Assembly (NCBI RefSeq): GCF_037392515.1
Contig: NC_090283.1
Span: 12,840,501 to 12,904,500, forward strand
Reading direction: 5' to 3'
DNA length: 64,000 nucleotides
Source: Haliotis asinina
Taxonomy: Eukaryota > Mollusca > Gastropoda > Lepetellida > Haliotidae
Shown here: piece after piece, positions 33,567 through 47,321 of the stretch
Layout of the letters: each line of letters begins with the position of its first letter
How positions within the stretch are numbered: the stretch's first letter is position 1
Notes under the pieces: generated by a model
The model's database searches: none
What the model saw: the letters and a program-made list of their open reading frames with translations, nothing else
Told to the model about the DNA's origin: nothing
Translations under genes and position numbers: made by a program

Positions 33567-36500
33567 TAATGATGCAGGTTTCACAGGTTTAGTACTTGAA
33601 ACGCGTGTATCCTGGTATCTCCTATTTTCGACGGTGTAAGAGAATAATGTCTACATACGGGAAATCCGGAAGAAACAGATGTATTCTTGTACACGAGAAA
33701 TAAAATTCATTTTTTAAGTTATTATTGACTACAGCCGGTTTTGTTTTATTTGTATTGGATCTACCGTTACGACGATCGATAATAGAGGACCCTTCGTTGT
33801 GTAAACAAATGGTGACGACGCCATTTTTCGACGGTCACGTGATGCTCAGGAAATATGGGAAACAATGTTAGGAGGCGTAACAGGTTTTACTGACCATATC
33901 ATAATTCGGTAAATTCCACAAATAGTTCGAACGTCTTCGTGAAAACTGAAGGTGATAACATCAGTAAAATCCAACATACGTTCCAGTAGGTAAATCATCG
34001 CTAATCTTCCTCAATTTCAGACCGACAATGCGGACATAAGAAGACAGCATGTCTCGTAACACGTACGAGCAGAGCTTCAAATGCACTCATTTTCCACATG
34101 CCACACAGTCGGCCAATTTAACAAATGTCAAACTTGCACAGTTGCTAAAAAAAACATATTTTCTCGAAAATAGGAGAACGTCGAAAAGTGGAGAGGACAG
34201 GGGGATATTTAAGTATGCTGTGGCCAAACCCAGAAACATGACGGGCCGAACCTAGATTCAAACCCGCGGTCAAAGGTATGCCATGGGGACTGGACAAAAT
34301 CCCCGACAATCAGCTTGTAAGAACCTTCTACACAAGAGAATGCATGTCAAAAGGGAGGTGTTCATGGCTAAATCAAATGCCCGACAAAAGAGGTTATGGC
34401 CACGTGATGGGTATGAGGTGCTCACGTATTTGATACGGGAATCATAAGTGTAATTTGGATGAGAGACTGGACAGAAATCCCCCACTACCCTATTGCAGCC
34501 ACCTTATATGTAAAGGAATGCACCTCAACTGGGAATTGTTCATAGAAAATCACACCCTGGAGGAGAAAGAAAAGTACATCACATTTTATTTTAGATTGAA
34601 GAGTTTCTTGGGTGATGTTTTCGTTACTGATTTCAAAGTCTTCGATTTCCAGGGACCGTTTTCTGCCCGTTTTAGCACGTCTCAATCCTTGTCATATCCA
34701 ACGAGTGTTCATGACAAATACAGATATCTCGAAATTAAAGGGAATATACTTAAATTTTGGCGAAATTCTGTCATTAATCTGTAATGCAATGAATGGGATT
34801 TCCAATTTCTCAAGTACTAAGAAATTTGCGATTGTATTATATTGTATGCTATTAAAAGTAATGCAATAGTTCTTTTACATGCCACTGAGGCTTAAATTTA
34901 CGCTTTGTTAAGATGTTCGTCACAGGAGGGCAGCTAGAGAACGACCAGGTCAGTCCACCACTACCAACACGTGCAGCAAAATCCGGCGAGTTCCTGCTCG
35001 ATTAAGGCGCGCAAAAATCATCGGACCAAGTGGATTGTAAGATTTCTACCAGAAGTATACAGAGGCGTATGGGATACCCGTATTAGGTGATCCTTTGTTT
35101 GTTACTAATGTCGCACTGAATTGTTATTTTGCGGCGGTCTGTATTACCTACAGTACTGGTATGCCTCACTGCTTGGTAGAAAGAAATCAGGGTTTGAATG
35201 AATTCCCAGTTAAATGCTGCTTGCCGACTGGAACATCTCATTTGCTTGTGTTGAACACGGGGACTTTTAAAACTAGCAACAGTGTGTATTTTGTCACTGT
35301 CGATGTCGTAACAAACCAATATATTGCTATCACTGTGCAGTATTTGTACTTATCGATTTTCTTGTTTATTGTATTATGTACACAAACGTATCACAACACT
35401 AAATGGCCAATATGCTTCAGTGGACCAATTACAAGACTTATATAGCCATAATGAATTTGCCGTCGTTTCATCGGGTCTGACCGCCATTGACGACCTTGCA
35501 CTAGAGGTACACCGCACTGAAAATAGCCAACTTAATAGGAAGGAATAATATATTTCGCTGGGGTGACGGTTGAGACTGATTTTTTTTCATCACTTGATGC
35601 TTGTCCTGGAAATTGTCTGAAGAAATATACGCTTAAAAAAGTAGGGGGTCTTCATTTTTTTTATTTACGATTAAAATATTTGGGAGATTTATCGGAGTCA
35701 ATCAATTTGGATATGATATTGAATTTTTTGAGAGTGCATCACCATTTGCACCATTTACAACCATAGTTATTTGGAATGTAGTCGCTTTTGAAAGATGACT
35801 GGTGTATGGCATGTAATACGATTTTCATTTTAAAACAAACGACTAGAAACAAGCACTAACAAATGTGTGATGCAAGATGATCACGTGAGTCTCAAAATAA
35901 ATGGTCTAAGTGATTTCTCGACCTTCTTGAAAAATAACGTGAAAATCAAGAATGGGATCCCATGCACTTGTATGGGGCTACTGCGTTGTGCACGTGCATA
36001 TCATGCGTTGTGGGGTGGTAATAGAGGGAAATGGTGGTGCGTTCATAAGATGTCTATCATTGAAACATTTGTTAATGTTTACATTTTCTATCCAAATTGA
36101 AAGTTAATTATTACCTATGTTTTTAAAGAGTATATCTGTTTTAGATGTATTCATTTTCATATCTATTTGCGACTATAACTTTTAAGTGCAACAGGTTCCG
36201 ACAACGTCCCCGACAACGCTCTTCGCCGCGCCTGTTACGTCCTTCGTTTCCTCCTCGCCGATCACAGCGGTGTGCGGCAGTCCTACTACAGACTGTCGGG
36301 GAGGGTGGCAGTGATCGGAGCTCGGGAAGGGACGGTGTCCATTCCTGAACACGCCTGGCTTGGTCCCGCCTGGAACGACCGAGCACGTGGACTTGGGGCT
36401 ACGGAGCACGCCCCAGTATCAACAGGAGGCGAGGAAAACATCCTGTGTTACACCAATGACAGGTGACATAATACCACAGTTTTCTACTACAGCTACTAAT

Positions 36501-38689
36501 ATAAAAATGTGATGGCTGAATTTGAAAGTAAGAAAGACTGAATTTACGCCAAATGCTTGTCTGCATGTAATACACGCCTAGGTATGGGGACGAGGATATC
36601 TTCCTGCACGAGTTCTCCCATGGCATCCATCTACTGGGCGCCAAGTATGCCATTCCAGGCTGGCAGAGTCGCCTACAGTCGCTGTACGACCAGGCCAAGT
36701 CTGCCGGTAGATGGCGAAACACCTACGCTATGACTACAATGGAGGAATATTTCGTAAGTAGAGATATTACAATTGGTTTGAGAGTGGTTGTGATTGCGTG
36801 TGTACCTGTGTATGTATGGTATGTTGGTATGTGTGGTTTCTCAGAACTTTCATTAACGTTCTGATAATTTCGACGGATTAAATCAACTGTACCAGACAAA
36901 AGGTTTTGATATCACCTAGAATGTCACCCTGTCTACATCCTTATCGCCATTTCAGCCACATCTTACAGGAGACAAATGGCGTTGCCCTAGAATGCCCATT
37001 TTGTACACACGAGAAAACAATAGCTCTAGCTAAAGGGGTCTCTTCGATTCACTGTCTTAATCGCAAAATATCTTTGACAAAATGATCATAAACTCAACAA
37101 GTCATGCATCCTTGGCAGCAGATAGTAGGACTTGACCACGGCTGTATTTGTGGCCATGACCTTGACTGTTACTGCCACTGTACGTAGCTTCATCCTTGAC
37201 AGTTAAATGCAGGATCCGGGAGGTCAAATGGCACGCAGGCAGGTCGAGTTTACTTCATCAAACAGGGGAGCAGAAAATGTTATTAATGTGGTGTTCGTGC
37301 GATTCGTTACAGAACTTGTCCGGAAAACATTTCTCAAAACACAATCATTTCATGTATTAACTGAGTTGTTTCTGAGTCTTTAACTTTACAACGTGCAGAC
37401 ATCAGGAATCCGATGTACTGGCTGTGACTCTTTACATCCATTTAAATTATCACTGGAAACACCAGTTGCTGCTGGTGAGTGTTGATCGCTGCCTAAAAGC
37501 CCGAATCGGAAGCATTAAAACATCTATAGCTTCTTGTTGAAAGAAGGTTTGACATTGCTGACTATTTCACGACGACGAGATGTCAAACGGCGATCTTGTC
37601 TTTGCTGTTCGGACATGTTGACAATCAACTGACACATGTGCGCCCCCGCACAATAATAGACTCAACCAATCACGCAATGTATTAATATTCACTTGACCAG
37701 GTCAAGCTGAATAAGTTGTAAGTCTGTTACCTGTGAACATTCGTCACCCTCTGTCCCTAGGCGGAAGGGACACAAAGCTACTTCAACGTCAACGCTTACT
37801 CCGCCGTCCCCAACGGCATCCACAATGACATCAACACCCGCGAGAAACTACGAGAGTACGACCCCGACCTGTTCTCTCTGATACAGGAGGTATTTCCCTG
37901 CGGTAACACATACCTGGAGAGATGCAGTACATCCAGATGTAAGCAACCTGCCATATTTATCGTTCGTTTCCTTTACAATGGTGCGAGTGGTCTCGTCTAA
38001 ACTGTTCGATGAGTTGCGTACCTCAGGATCGGCCTGGGCCATGTCTGGTTTAGTATTTTCGTCTTCTAAGATGTACGTGCTGCTAATGTAAACCGTGTCC
38101 TAGTCTCTCTGTAATCAGGTTAGTTAGGTTAGTTTCTTATGGTGTATGTGTCACTACTTTTGAAAGACGTTTACAGGTCCCTATGTAGCCACGGTGAATG
38201 ATGTATTTAATGGTGTATGAGCTTGTAAAATGAGGGGAAGTTTTGAGGACCGCTGTAACTACGAAGTCTTTGTGGAACATGTGCTGCTAATTCCCTCTGC
38301 AGCCACGCTGTAGACTACGTTCCATGGTGTATGAACTTCCCCTACACTTGTAATGTCTCAGATACTGAGAGAGGCCAGCATCTGAGGATGAACTGTAACC
38401 TCGAGGGAGGAATCAATGAGACTGGAAGCGAAACCGGATCCGGAAATGGAAGTGGATCCGGAAGTGGATCTGGAAGTGGAACAGGTTCGGGTATGGAAAG
38501 TCCTGAGAGGGGCATATGTCCAATTCACTAATACACATCATACTGCAAGGCAACAATATTGCACAAAGTGTCTCCTTGAGAAAATACGATCTCTTCATTT
38601 CAGGCACACGTCAGGACAACAGCTATAAGAATTCTTTGATTGTTTGTATTTATCTACTCTTATTAAGATTATGATCCTTTGTTTAACAG

Positions 38690-38962
38690 TTCAACCCGTG
38701 AAGGTCCCGGGGTAGAATAGGCCTTCAGCAATCAATGCTTGCCATGAAAGGCGACTGTGCTTGTCGTAAGAGGCGACTAACGGGAACGGTTGGTCAGGCT
38801 CGTTGACTTGGTTGACACATGTCATCGGTTCCCAGTTACGATGATCGATGCTCATATTGTTGATCCCTGGATTGTCTGGTCCAGACTCGATTATTTACAG
38901 ACCGCCGCCATATAGTTGGAATATTGCTGAGTGCGGCGTAAAACTAAACACACTCACTCACT
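38690..38962 (+). repeat. SINE-C copy, full length, next to the ShKT remnant of copy D
   Basis: It reads CCCGTGAAGGTCCCGGGGTA at the 5' end, then the whole family body and GAGTGCGGCGTAAAACTAAA with CACTCACTCAC at the 3' end. Confidence 0.85.
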
Positions 38963-39649
38963 TGTTTAACAGTCCAGTACCTACCTTCCATTTTCGTCCT
39001 GAGTTTAGCTTTACGTCACATGAGCGTTATTCCAGCCATATAGTGACGAGATCAAGATTCATGCGTATTTTGTAATGACATTCTCCCAACAGCAGTTGAA
39101 CGAGGTATGCAGGAAATAGGATACAATATATTATTGTACATTTAGTATACAAATGTATGATACCATAATTATGTAGCACTCTCAACCATTCCCTTACTCC
39201 TTGAAAGGTAGTATTCGACACTCGATCTCTTTCGATGACTACCCCAAATACCGAAATACCACGTGTCAGTTTTGCTATTTTTGATATCATCTTCGGTGTA
39301 GAACCAATGCACGTCAAGAAGCTAGTAAGCGCTTCTTCTTTGATGTTTCAAGGTGTATCTTGTGAGGACACGGACCCCAACTGCAGCAGCTGGGCAAAGA
39401 GTGGGGAGTGTGGACAGAACCCTGGCTACATGTTGTCCTCGTGTAGACGCAGCTGTGGCCAGCGCTGACCATGTCCATGCAATAGATAAAACAACATGCA
39501 GCGCACTTGGGTCTTCGTTTAGTGATAACATATTTGTCATTTGCGGTGAGCTGATGTAATTAGATAATTTAACATAATTAACTGAGCAGTACATTTCCAA
39601 AATGAACCCACTGTTCGCCATTCCGAACAGATCCGCTAAGATTCAGGCA

Positions 39650-39860
39650 TGGTTCCTCAAGGCTATCTTAACGCTATGACTGTCGTCAGTCTGTGTTAAA
39701 GTGTGGGAGTTATCTCAGCGTAGATAATGGGTTGTCAGGCTCATTTGACGCATGCCGTATCCTTATTGCGTAGATTAATGCTCATGATGTTTATCCTTGG
39801 ATTGTCCGTTCCAGACTCGATTATTTATAAACCGTCCCCATATAGCTGAGTGCGACTTTT
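39650..39860 (+). repeat. SINE-C diverged copy
   Basis: TTGTCAGGCTCATTTGACGC, TTAATGCTCATGATGTT, GGATTGTCCGTTCCAGACTC and CCATATAGCTGAGTGCGAC match; the tail is missing. Confidence 0.6.
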
Positions 39861-40700
39861 GGTATCGCCAACAACAAACGGACAAAGAACCTTAACGAAC
39901 ACGGGCACAGGCAACCTCTCGCACTGAAGTACACTACCCCTACCGCCATGTGTCAGAAGCTATTTTCTGATTGGAATGTACAGCCCATTATGTGTTAAGT
40001 ATAAAACATAACACACGGTTGAATACTTTCTCGGACATGCTTTATATGATTTTTCATTCAATTTAAAGGAAGCAAAGATGTATGAGGAAGATTTTCAAGA
40101 AACAGTAAAGATTTCTATCTGTATATTTGTGGAAAGCGTGAGTTATGATATTATATGGAAATAATTATGTAAATATTTTCAAGGGGTACCTGAAACCCGG
40201 TGCCCACTCTTTCCCTTGTGACTAATTTAAATGAAACAAATTAACCTCATGAAGAATCTAAAAACCTGAAATTAAAATTAGCAAATGGAAAGAGACTTGA
40301 AAGAATATGATCGGTTGTATGTTTGTGTCGTCAGCGTGTGCGAGTGCGGGTGTATGCGCTATGCGAAAATGTGTGCGCGTGCGTGTGCGTGTGCGTGTGC
40401 ATGTGCGGGCTCGCCTGCAGTAAAACCTGTTTTGAAGCAGTAACCGCCTGCGATGCCATGGGTTCCGCTATTTATGGCCATCGCACTTCTTGCATAGTAT
40501 ACGCTAAGGCGACCAGACTTTGTTTTATCCTTTAATGCCGAGGATCAGGCAGAGTAGCAACAAGTAACATTTTAACGTCCTGTGTTATGACACGGCCTAG
40601 GGATCGAACCACCGACACTCATCCCAATGACAGGCCTGGCTCATGACGCCTATACGTGCATCCTGGTCATATTGGATCAGTTCTCCACATCTTCACATGT
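39860..40700. other. No gene seen; GTGCGTGT-rich tract at 40327-40415
   Basis: The only structure is a GT/GC-rich tract of about 90 bases. No exon is recognised. Confidence 0.4.
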
Positions 40701-40704
40701 CTCT

Positions 40705-40940
40705 TCCAGTGAAGGCCCGGATAAGAATTAGTCGTTAAACAGTCCATGCCTGTCACTTGAGGCGACGGACGACATCGGTGGTGGAAATCGCTGACTTGGT
40801 TGACACATGTGATTATATCCCAGCTGAGAAGATTGATGCTCATGATGTTGATCACTGGATTGGTAGGTTCAGATTCGATTATTTTACAGATCGATGCGTT
40901 GTATTGCTGAGTGGGGCGTTAAACAAGAAACAATCAAATC
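40705..40940 (+). repeat. SINE-C copy
   Basis: GGTTGACACATGTGATTATA, GATTGATGCTCATGATGTTG and GAGTGGGGCGTTAAACAAG match the family. A second copy follows 40 bases downstream. Confidence 0.75.
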
Positions 40941-40981
40941 ACGTGTCAAATTCACATTCATCAGTTCTTCAACACACACAC

Positions 40982-41252
40982 GTGAAGGTCCCGGGGTAGA
41001 ATAGGCCTTCAGCAACCCATGCTTGCTATAAAAGGCGACTATGCTTGTCGTAAGAGGCGAGCAACGGGATCGGGTGGCCAGGCTTGCTGGCTTGGTTGGC
41101 ACATGTCATCGGTTCCCAATTGCGCAGATCGATGCTCATGTTGTTGATCACTGGATTGTCTGGTCCAGACTCGATTATTTACAGACCGCCGCCATATAGC
41201 TGAAATATTGCTGGGTGCAGCGTAAAACTAAACTCACTCACTCACTCTTCAA
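40982..41252 (+). repeat. SINE-C copy, full length
   Basis: It runs from GTGAAGGTCCCGGGGTAGAA to GCAGCGTAAAACTAAACTC and CACTCACTC and is a good reference copy. Confidence 0.85.
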
Positions 41253-42385
41253 CACACACATGATGTTGTGGCGGAGTGTGGTCCTGTACATAGAGCTCAG
41301 GTCACAAATCAGTTGAACCAGTAATACGGTAATGGATATAGTATGTCTAACCTGATCCCATACGGTCGCAAACAAACATGCATGCCGCTTTTTAACTTCA
41401 ATAATGTTGAACGGCGCCCCGTCTCACCCTTTCGTGTACGTGCAGGCACGCGGCGAAGTTAACAGACTGCAGTGATTTTACGACGGCATGCAACACTCTA
41501 CACTGCTGACTGCACACACCATAGGGGACACGCCAGCTGGGGAGGATCCGTATTGGATCTGTCACCCTTTTTACTCTTGATCCCAAATCAAACCTTGCTT
41601 CAGCCGTGATCCAGTAGATATGTTTCCCAGTAAACGTAAATACAAACTAGGAAAACATATACAAATAGGTAATCTGGGTTGTTGTTTTTTTCTTTTTCTT
41701 TTTTGATCCAATTAATAATGTTTAAGTTTGGGTTAATGTTTTCTTTAAAGATATACACAACTTCCCTTACCCACAGGACAACATTTATTCCAAGCCGCCA
41801 TTATGTTTGAGCGAAGTTTAGCGTCATGGGGATGGTAGTAAAGGCAGATAGTCAATAAATATCACGACTGTACTGATAGCTGGGGGATGGCGAACAGACA
41901 GCTTTTAATTTGTAGTACAATTTATGAAACAAATCTTAGTGTTTGCTTGATTGCGCCAATCTGTTATCAGGCACCATGAGGCACTGCTGCACACAGCATT
42001 GTTTCATTAATAGTTGAAGGACAACTTTGGGTCGAATACTTTACGGTAAGACACGTCTGTGTGTGGGTGGTGGTGGTGGTGATTGAAGGGATGAGTGGTG
42101 TGGTATAAGTGAAACATTGCGAACAGGTACTTTGGCTACATTATCACTCAACCAATTCGTCGCCTTACATATCACGTCCTGGGAACATTCTGCTCTGGCC
42201 TTACCGTTTACAACCTGAAACAATTTGTTTACAATTTGTACAAAATATTTGAATTACATTCATTGACATGTCATTTGGAGTCATGATTACTGAATAAAGG
42301 TTGTCAGGGACTACGCGGCGACGAGTAATCCCCTTATAGCAATATTAGCATTTTGCATGAGAGCACGCACAGCAACCCCAAGATC
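41253..42385. other. No feature recognised
   Basis: No supported gene or repeat family; a short GGTGGTGGTGGT run lies near 42068. Confidence 0.35.
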
Positions 42386-42389
42386 GCAA

Positions 42390-42612
42390 CAACAAGATCG
42401 GGGTTAGAATCGCTCTTCTGCAACCCATGCTTTGAAAGAGGCTACTTATGGGATCGGGTGGTCAGGATCGCTGACTCTGTGAACACATGCGCCGTATCCC
42501 AGCTGAGTAGATCGATGCTCGTGTTGCTTGTCACTGGATTGTCTGGTCCAGATTCGATTGTTTTACAAACCGACACCATTTAGCTGAAACGCGACGTTAA
42601 ACAGCAAACCAG
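42390..42612 (+). repeat. SINE-C copy
   Basis: GGGATCGGGTGGTCAGGATCG, GTAGATCGATGCTCGTGTTG and TCACTGGATTGTCTGGTCCA match; the end reads AACGCGACGTTAAACAGC. Confidence 0.75.
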
Positions 42613-44845
42613 TCAACCAAAGGGCAACGCGATTTATTTGAAATGAATTTCCTGCAGTACGTTAATATAATTAGTAGTTTCCAACTAAACATCTTCTATG
42701 TAAAGAAAACACATGACTGACATTGTAAGCCTAGTGCCTTTGCTTGCAGGCTGTGCCTGTTAGTTTGGCGCAAAAGCCAGACAACTTTAACACTGTGCAA
42801 ACAGAATTGTCTACTAAAGATTAACACTCAGATAGATAAATGTTGACCTCAGACCAGACTGCCCCGGACAATGAAATGGTTTATTGTCCTGTTTTTTAAA
42901 AGGCTGTCTCTACACGCACTTGTGTAATGCATTTTTGAATAAAGCAATAACTCATCGTAAAGATGTAATAAAATGCATTACTTAATTCAAATATTTTAGT
43001 TCCGCACTTGGCAGGCTCTGAGAATATATTCTAATTTGGGAGTACTGAATACAGTTTGTAATTGTAAAAGTACTACGATGAAATTGAGTAATTTAAAAAA
43101 CTAATTTGAAAAATACCTTAGATGCATGCCACCTGCACTTTCGAATTCATTTGTCGTTCAAATTTATTTCAGAACGGTTGGTTGAAGTTTTTGATACACC
43201 CTATCTGTTCAGTTATATTGTCGTACCCTGATAACGTACAACGTTACGTCATCACCAAATGAATACCCCACGTCGTACCTGTCGACGTGATCGACGTTAC
43301 TAAAACTGACCACAGCTACGCTTTCTCGGTGACAAATAGCCTAAGTGACCACACCCCTAATCATCTTCATACAGGAATTCCGTTAGGTATTTACACGCCA
43401 GTGCCACCCATCACTAAAATGCCACGACCAGTTGCTCATATTATGCACGTTAAAGTTTCCCATGAATCGAAGGTCACACCAATCGCAGCTATAGACACTC
43501 GTCCGCCCAGGTGAGACGTTAGCGTAATGATATCCAGGTGTAGCCACTCTTGTGAAAGGGCTTCATCCGCGAAGAACAATAGTCCCTCTTTAAAAGCCAT
43601 CTCAAATTACCCTGTAATGTCAGGACGCTGAAACCCACCCTAGATTGATTATAAACTTTCGCTAGTTGAGTCAGAGAAGGTGAGAGGCATAGGCACAACT
43701 CCCTGTCAACCGGTGACAACTATGAAAAGTGCCTTGTGGAAAATCTGCCAAAAATCATGTTTTCGTAAACTACCGGTGTCGGGTGACAAAGAGGCTATTC
43801 AATGAAGCCTGATTGAGTCGTCGTTTGGGACGGGGAGTCGGATTTCATGACTCTTTAACTCGGGAATTTCAGGGGAACTTCGATTGTTTTGAAAAGATGA
43901 GCAGGTTTAGACGCAAATTGTGCTGGTTGAGACTGACAGGACTATTCATCAAATGTGTCACCTCTGGTTTACAACTCTCTGTTTTAAGCTGCATCGGTAT
44001 TTCAGAGAGACGGCCTGGGACCTAGAGATTCTTTGTCGCCAAATGCCTGTTTTGATAATTGCTACGATAGCCAGTTTAAAAGTCTATAAATTATTCAAAT
44101 TCTTTACAAGTCTCACGCATTAAGATGTTAGATTGGTAGTCGAGCGGTTAGTGCTAGAACACGCCCGCTTTGGATCTTTGCACGGGTCTGCTTGTTCATT
44201 TACTTGTACAGATTCCAGATGCATCTGAACAGGCTGAAACTTTAGAACTCTCCGGACTTAAGCCACTGTATGACGAAGATTTTCCGACTCAATTCTCTGT
44301 AAATTCATTGGATACTTCATTTTGGTAGCTATGAACACCGAATGTAAAAAAGTTCAGTGTTAAGGAATACCCAGTCTCGATTTTCTGCCGAAAAATGGTC
44401 TATTATCTGATAGCACCGGCGTAAGAAGCTTCTCGAGGATGCTCTGTCACGAGTTGTTCCCCTTGTTGAAAAGGAATTATCACATTTTGGATTAAAGATG
44501 GTGCATCATGCAGTGTGTTTGAAATGGATTCTCTTCAGTCAATAATATGGTTTCTAAATATATACAGCTTACGATTCCAGGAAATCAAGACAAATGGCTG
44601 ACCCCTTTTCTTGCCTGTATATTTAAGGAAATGTCAAAAAGTCTCTTATTAAAACTTAACTCTGTCATCAATGAAACACGATATTATTTCAATCGGCATT
44701 AACGAAAAATTACAATTTAGCACCTGTTTGTTGCAAGTAAAATTATACATACATGTGTATAAAATGTTATCTCAGACCCAAATCCCCAATGTCCCCTGAA
44801 AATGGAATTCGGTTCTGCCTTAGCCCCTATCCGACGATAGTTATA
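42613..44845. other. No gene seen; one tRNA-like SINE head at about 44128-44180
   Basis: GGTAGTCGAGCGGTTAGTGC resembles an A box but no convincing B box follows. Nothing else is recognised. Confidence 0.35.
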
Positions 44846-45021
44846 CAGTGGAAGCTGTCAAAACCGGCACTCACTGGGACTGAAGAAATAAGGTTGTTTA
44901 GACAATGTGCCGGTTTGTAGAGCTGATGAGAAATGCACAAGCCGTGGATGGCACTGAGATTTTGTGCCAGTGTTGACAACTTGCCGGATTGGACAGATGC
45001 CGGTTTGGGCAGCTTCCATTG
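44846..45021. mobile_element. MITE with 24-bp terminal inverted repeats and TA target duplication
   Basis: The left end begins CAGTGGAAGCTG and the right end closes CAGCTTCCATTG. The 24-base termini match as inverted repeats with three mismatches, and TA flanks both ends (44844-44845, 45022-45023). This fits a non-autonomous pogo/Tc1-type element of 176 bp. There is no coding capacity. Confidence 0.8.
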
Positions 45022-45459
45022 TATACATATTTCAATAGAGCACCTAACCATGGGAATCAAGAAATAGAAAACTGATACAAAAGTCACATAATTATGTTCA
45101 TTTCCGTACTTGACCTTGTACACTAACATGATTATAAACCCTCTAAGGTCCATGTTCATAGCGAATCATTTCTATAATTATAATCCTAAGAATCACCTCC
45201 TTTATCACAATGGTTGTAATCAATCACTGGTGTTATTGCGCCTGATATAACGAGTTACTACACAGTGGAAATAAATAACAAACATATCATTTTCAGATAC
45301 GATTCCAGCAGTACATTACCACACCATTGTCATTGTTATACACTGTAGAAGTCGTTCCCTGAAATATTGTCAAATAATTGTGACTATTAATCATGATGGA
45401 AATCCACAAACAAGGGAAATGTACATTTTCAAGCCTTTACACGTATGGTAGTTCTATCA

Positions 45460-46060
45460 GAAACGCATCATACTGTGTAATCCGTTCCAACCCGATATAT
45501 GAAGTGGTAACCTGTTTTTTAAACCCCTTGTGTAAAACGCATTATATTGTATAATCTTTCATTTGAAACACATTCTATCATGTAATACCTTTCATATACA
45601 AAATGCAAACAGAACACTAGTTTTATTTACCATGTCATGTGATCATGAAACACATTGTATTATGTAACACCTTTCATACACAAAATACGAACAGAATACC
45701 AGATTTATTTTGCCTTTCATGAGAAACGCATCATATTGAAAAATCTTTTCATAGACAAAATCTGTACAGCTGCGGGATGCCTTTAAGGTAAACCACGTTA
45801 CGTTGTATAATCTTTTCACATACAACAAGTTACAGGATACCAGCTTAATTTAACCGTTCATGTACATCACAATATGGTGTATAATATTTTCATATACCAC
45901 AACTTACAGGATACCAGTTTTATTTAGCCTTTCTGGTAAACCAAGGCATATTGTATATTAATCTTTCATACATAAAATGCTTACTGTTTTAATTAATTTT
46001 AAATGTAAATCACACCATTTGTGTACTGGATACCAATTTAACTTGCTTGCATGTGATATA
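45460..46060. repeat. Degenerate tandem repeat, units of about 100-120 bp
   Basis: Blocks such as GTATAATCTTT, CATATACAAAATGC, ACAGGATACCAG and TTTTATTTAGCC recur five or six times with many differences. Confidence 0.65.
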
Positions 46061-47040
46061 CCCAAAAATGCCCATATACATGTTACAAATATCTCTTCAG
46101 TTTTAGGTCTATCGAGTCACACCCAATTTGGCCACATCTTCCATTTATAACACTGGTCAAAACAACTCGTGATAAGTTAATTGGGAATAGATAGGACTGA
46201 TCTCAATAAATGTAAACCCGGTTACTTAAAGTTACGAGTTAAGTATCAAAAGGTTTCCAGATCGTAACAAATTGCAGTTTAGAATGAAGCGGGAGGGGTA
46301 GATGGATTAACCTGAAGAAAGTTACGCCATTAAACAGGCACAAAATAAAGAAAGGTAGACGCTTCGATTGCCCCGAACAAAGAGATGATGCAAGCTCCCG
46401 GTTTCGTTTTCGTTGTCCGGATTTTAATAGAGCTACCCTTTTATCTCATTACTACTTTAAGGTATCCAATAGCCCTAGTAAAGACCTTATCTGTCTATCA
46501 GATGGGAGAAGGATCAAATGCAGGTTTGAGCCTGTAATCCGATTCATAAAACACATTATTAGCAGTGATAAGAGGAAGAGTTAATAGCTGGCTTTATTAA
46601 GTGTTTAAATCGTCTGATACTAGAATGCGTTTAAGTGACAGATTCGTTGAGTGAGATATAGGTTTGTTAATTGTATTTGTCGACAAAAAGGCTCTGCTTT
46701 GTTATTGATCGGTACAGAAATATACGGGTGGGGGTAATTTGATAGATATGTTAATAGTTTCTTGTCTTAGTGATTATTTTGAAATGATATTGGCAATTCA
46801 AACACTGTCATTAGTGATAAAGAGATAGTTAGAAGGGTGTTTTTGTCTCGTCGTTTAAAAGAATCTAATTGACTGTTTCAAGTTATACTACAGTGTGGCT
46901 GTTAATTGACCATTGATTATCCATCGTTATATGTACAAGTATATGTATAAATATATCATGAAATCAAAACTATGGAGAAATATACTACACCGTCCTCAGA
47001 TATAGTACACTACAACGATAAGTTGGTTTGAAACCGAGAA
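46061..47040. other. No feature recognised
   Basis: AT-rich unique-looking sequence without a supported exon. Confidence 0.35.
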
Positions 47041-47104
47041 GAAATGTCATGGAAATCAACATTTCCAGTTGGTATCCAAGTTGTTTCCTATAGTTTCAAT
47101 GTGG

Positions 47105-47321
47105 TTTCCATGAAAACTGAAACTGAATTTTGCACCATTTCCGGATGGTTTCCAGTACGATTCATTACCCACACCTCCAAGCAGGATCAAGCTGGTTTCA
47201 ATGTTTTAAATTTACTACAGGGTTCCATGAAAACTGGAACTGAATTGTGCACCATTTCTGGACGGTTTCCAGATCGTTTCGTTACCCACTCCTCCAAACA
47301 GGATCCAACTGGTTTCCGTAT
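47105..47321 (+). repeat. Two tandem ~100-bp units
   Basis: TCCATGAAAACTG, GCACCATTTC and CAGGATC recur in order in the two units, starting at about 47109 and 47224. The 93-residue open frame at 47044-47325 reads both units but has no other gene support. Confidence 0.75.

Larger units (their letters stand above)
30097..39468 (+). pseudogene. Copy D: near full-length but broken metallopeptidase/ShKT paralogue
   Basis: Recognised parts, in the order of copy C, are the signal exon 30097-30157 (MDLHTGVLVFLLVGHRVANS) and exons 31442-31552, 34913-35086, 36195-36462, 36582-36753 (HEFSHGIH, EEYF), 37761-37938, linker 38362-38490, a ShKT remnant at about 38604-38630 and terminal ShKT 39353-39468. Exon lengths match copy C except in the linker and ShKT part. 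The peptidase exons are very close to copy C. Overall it looks broken, with about three disabling differences, and is probably young because exon borders, promoter and most coding sequence are intact. Whether a shorter product is still made cannot be told from sequence. Confidence 0.7.
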
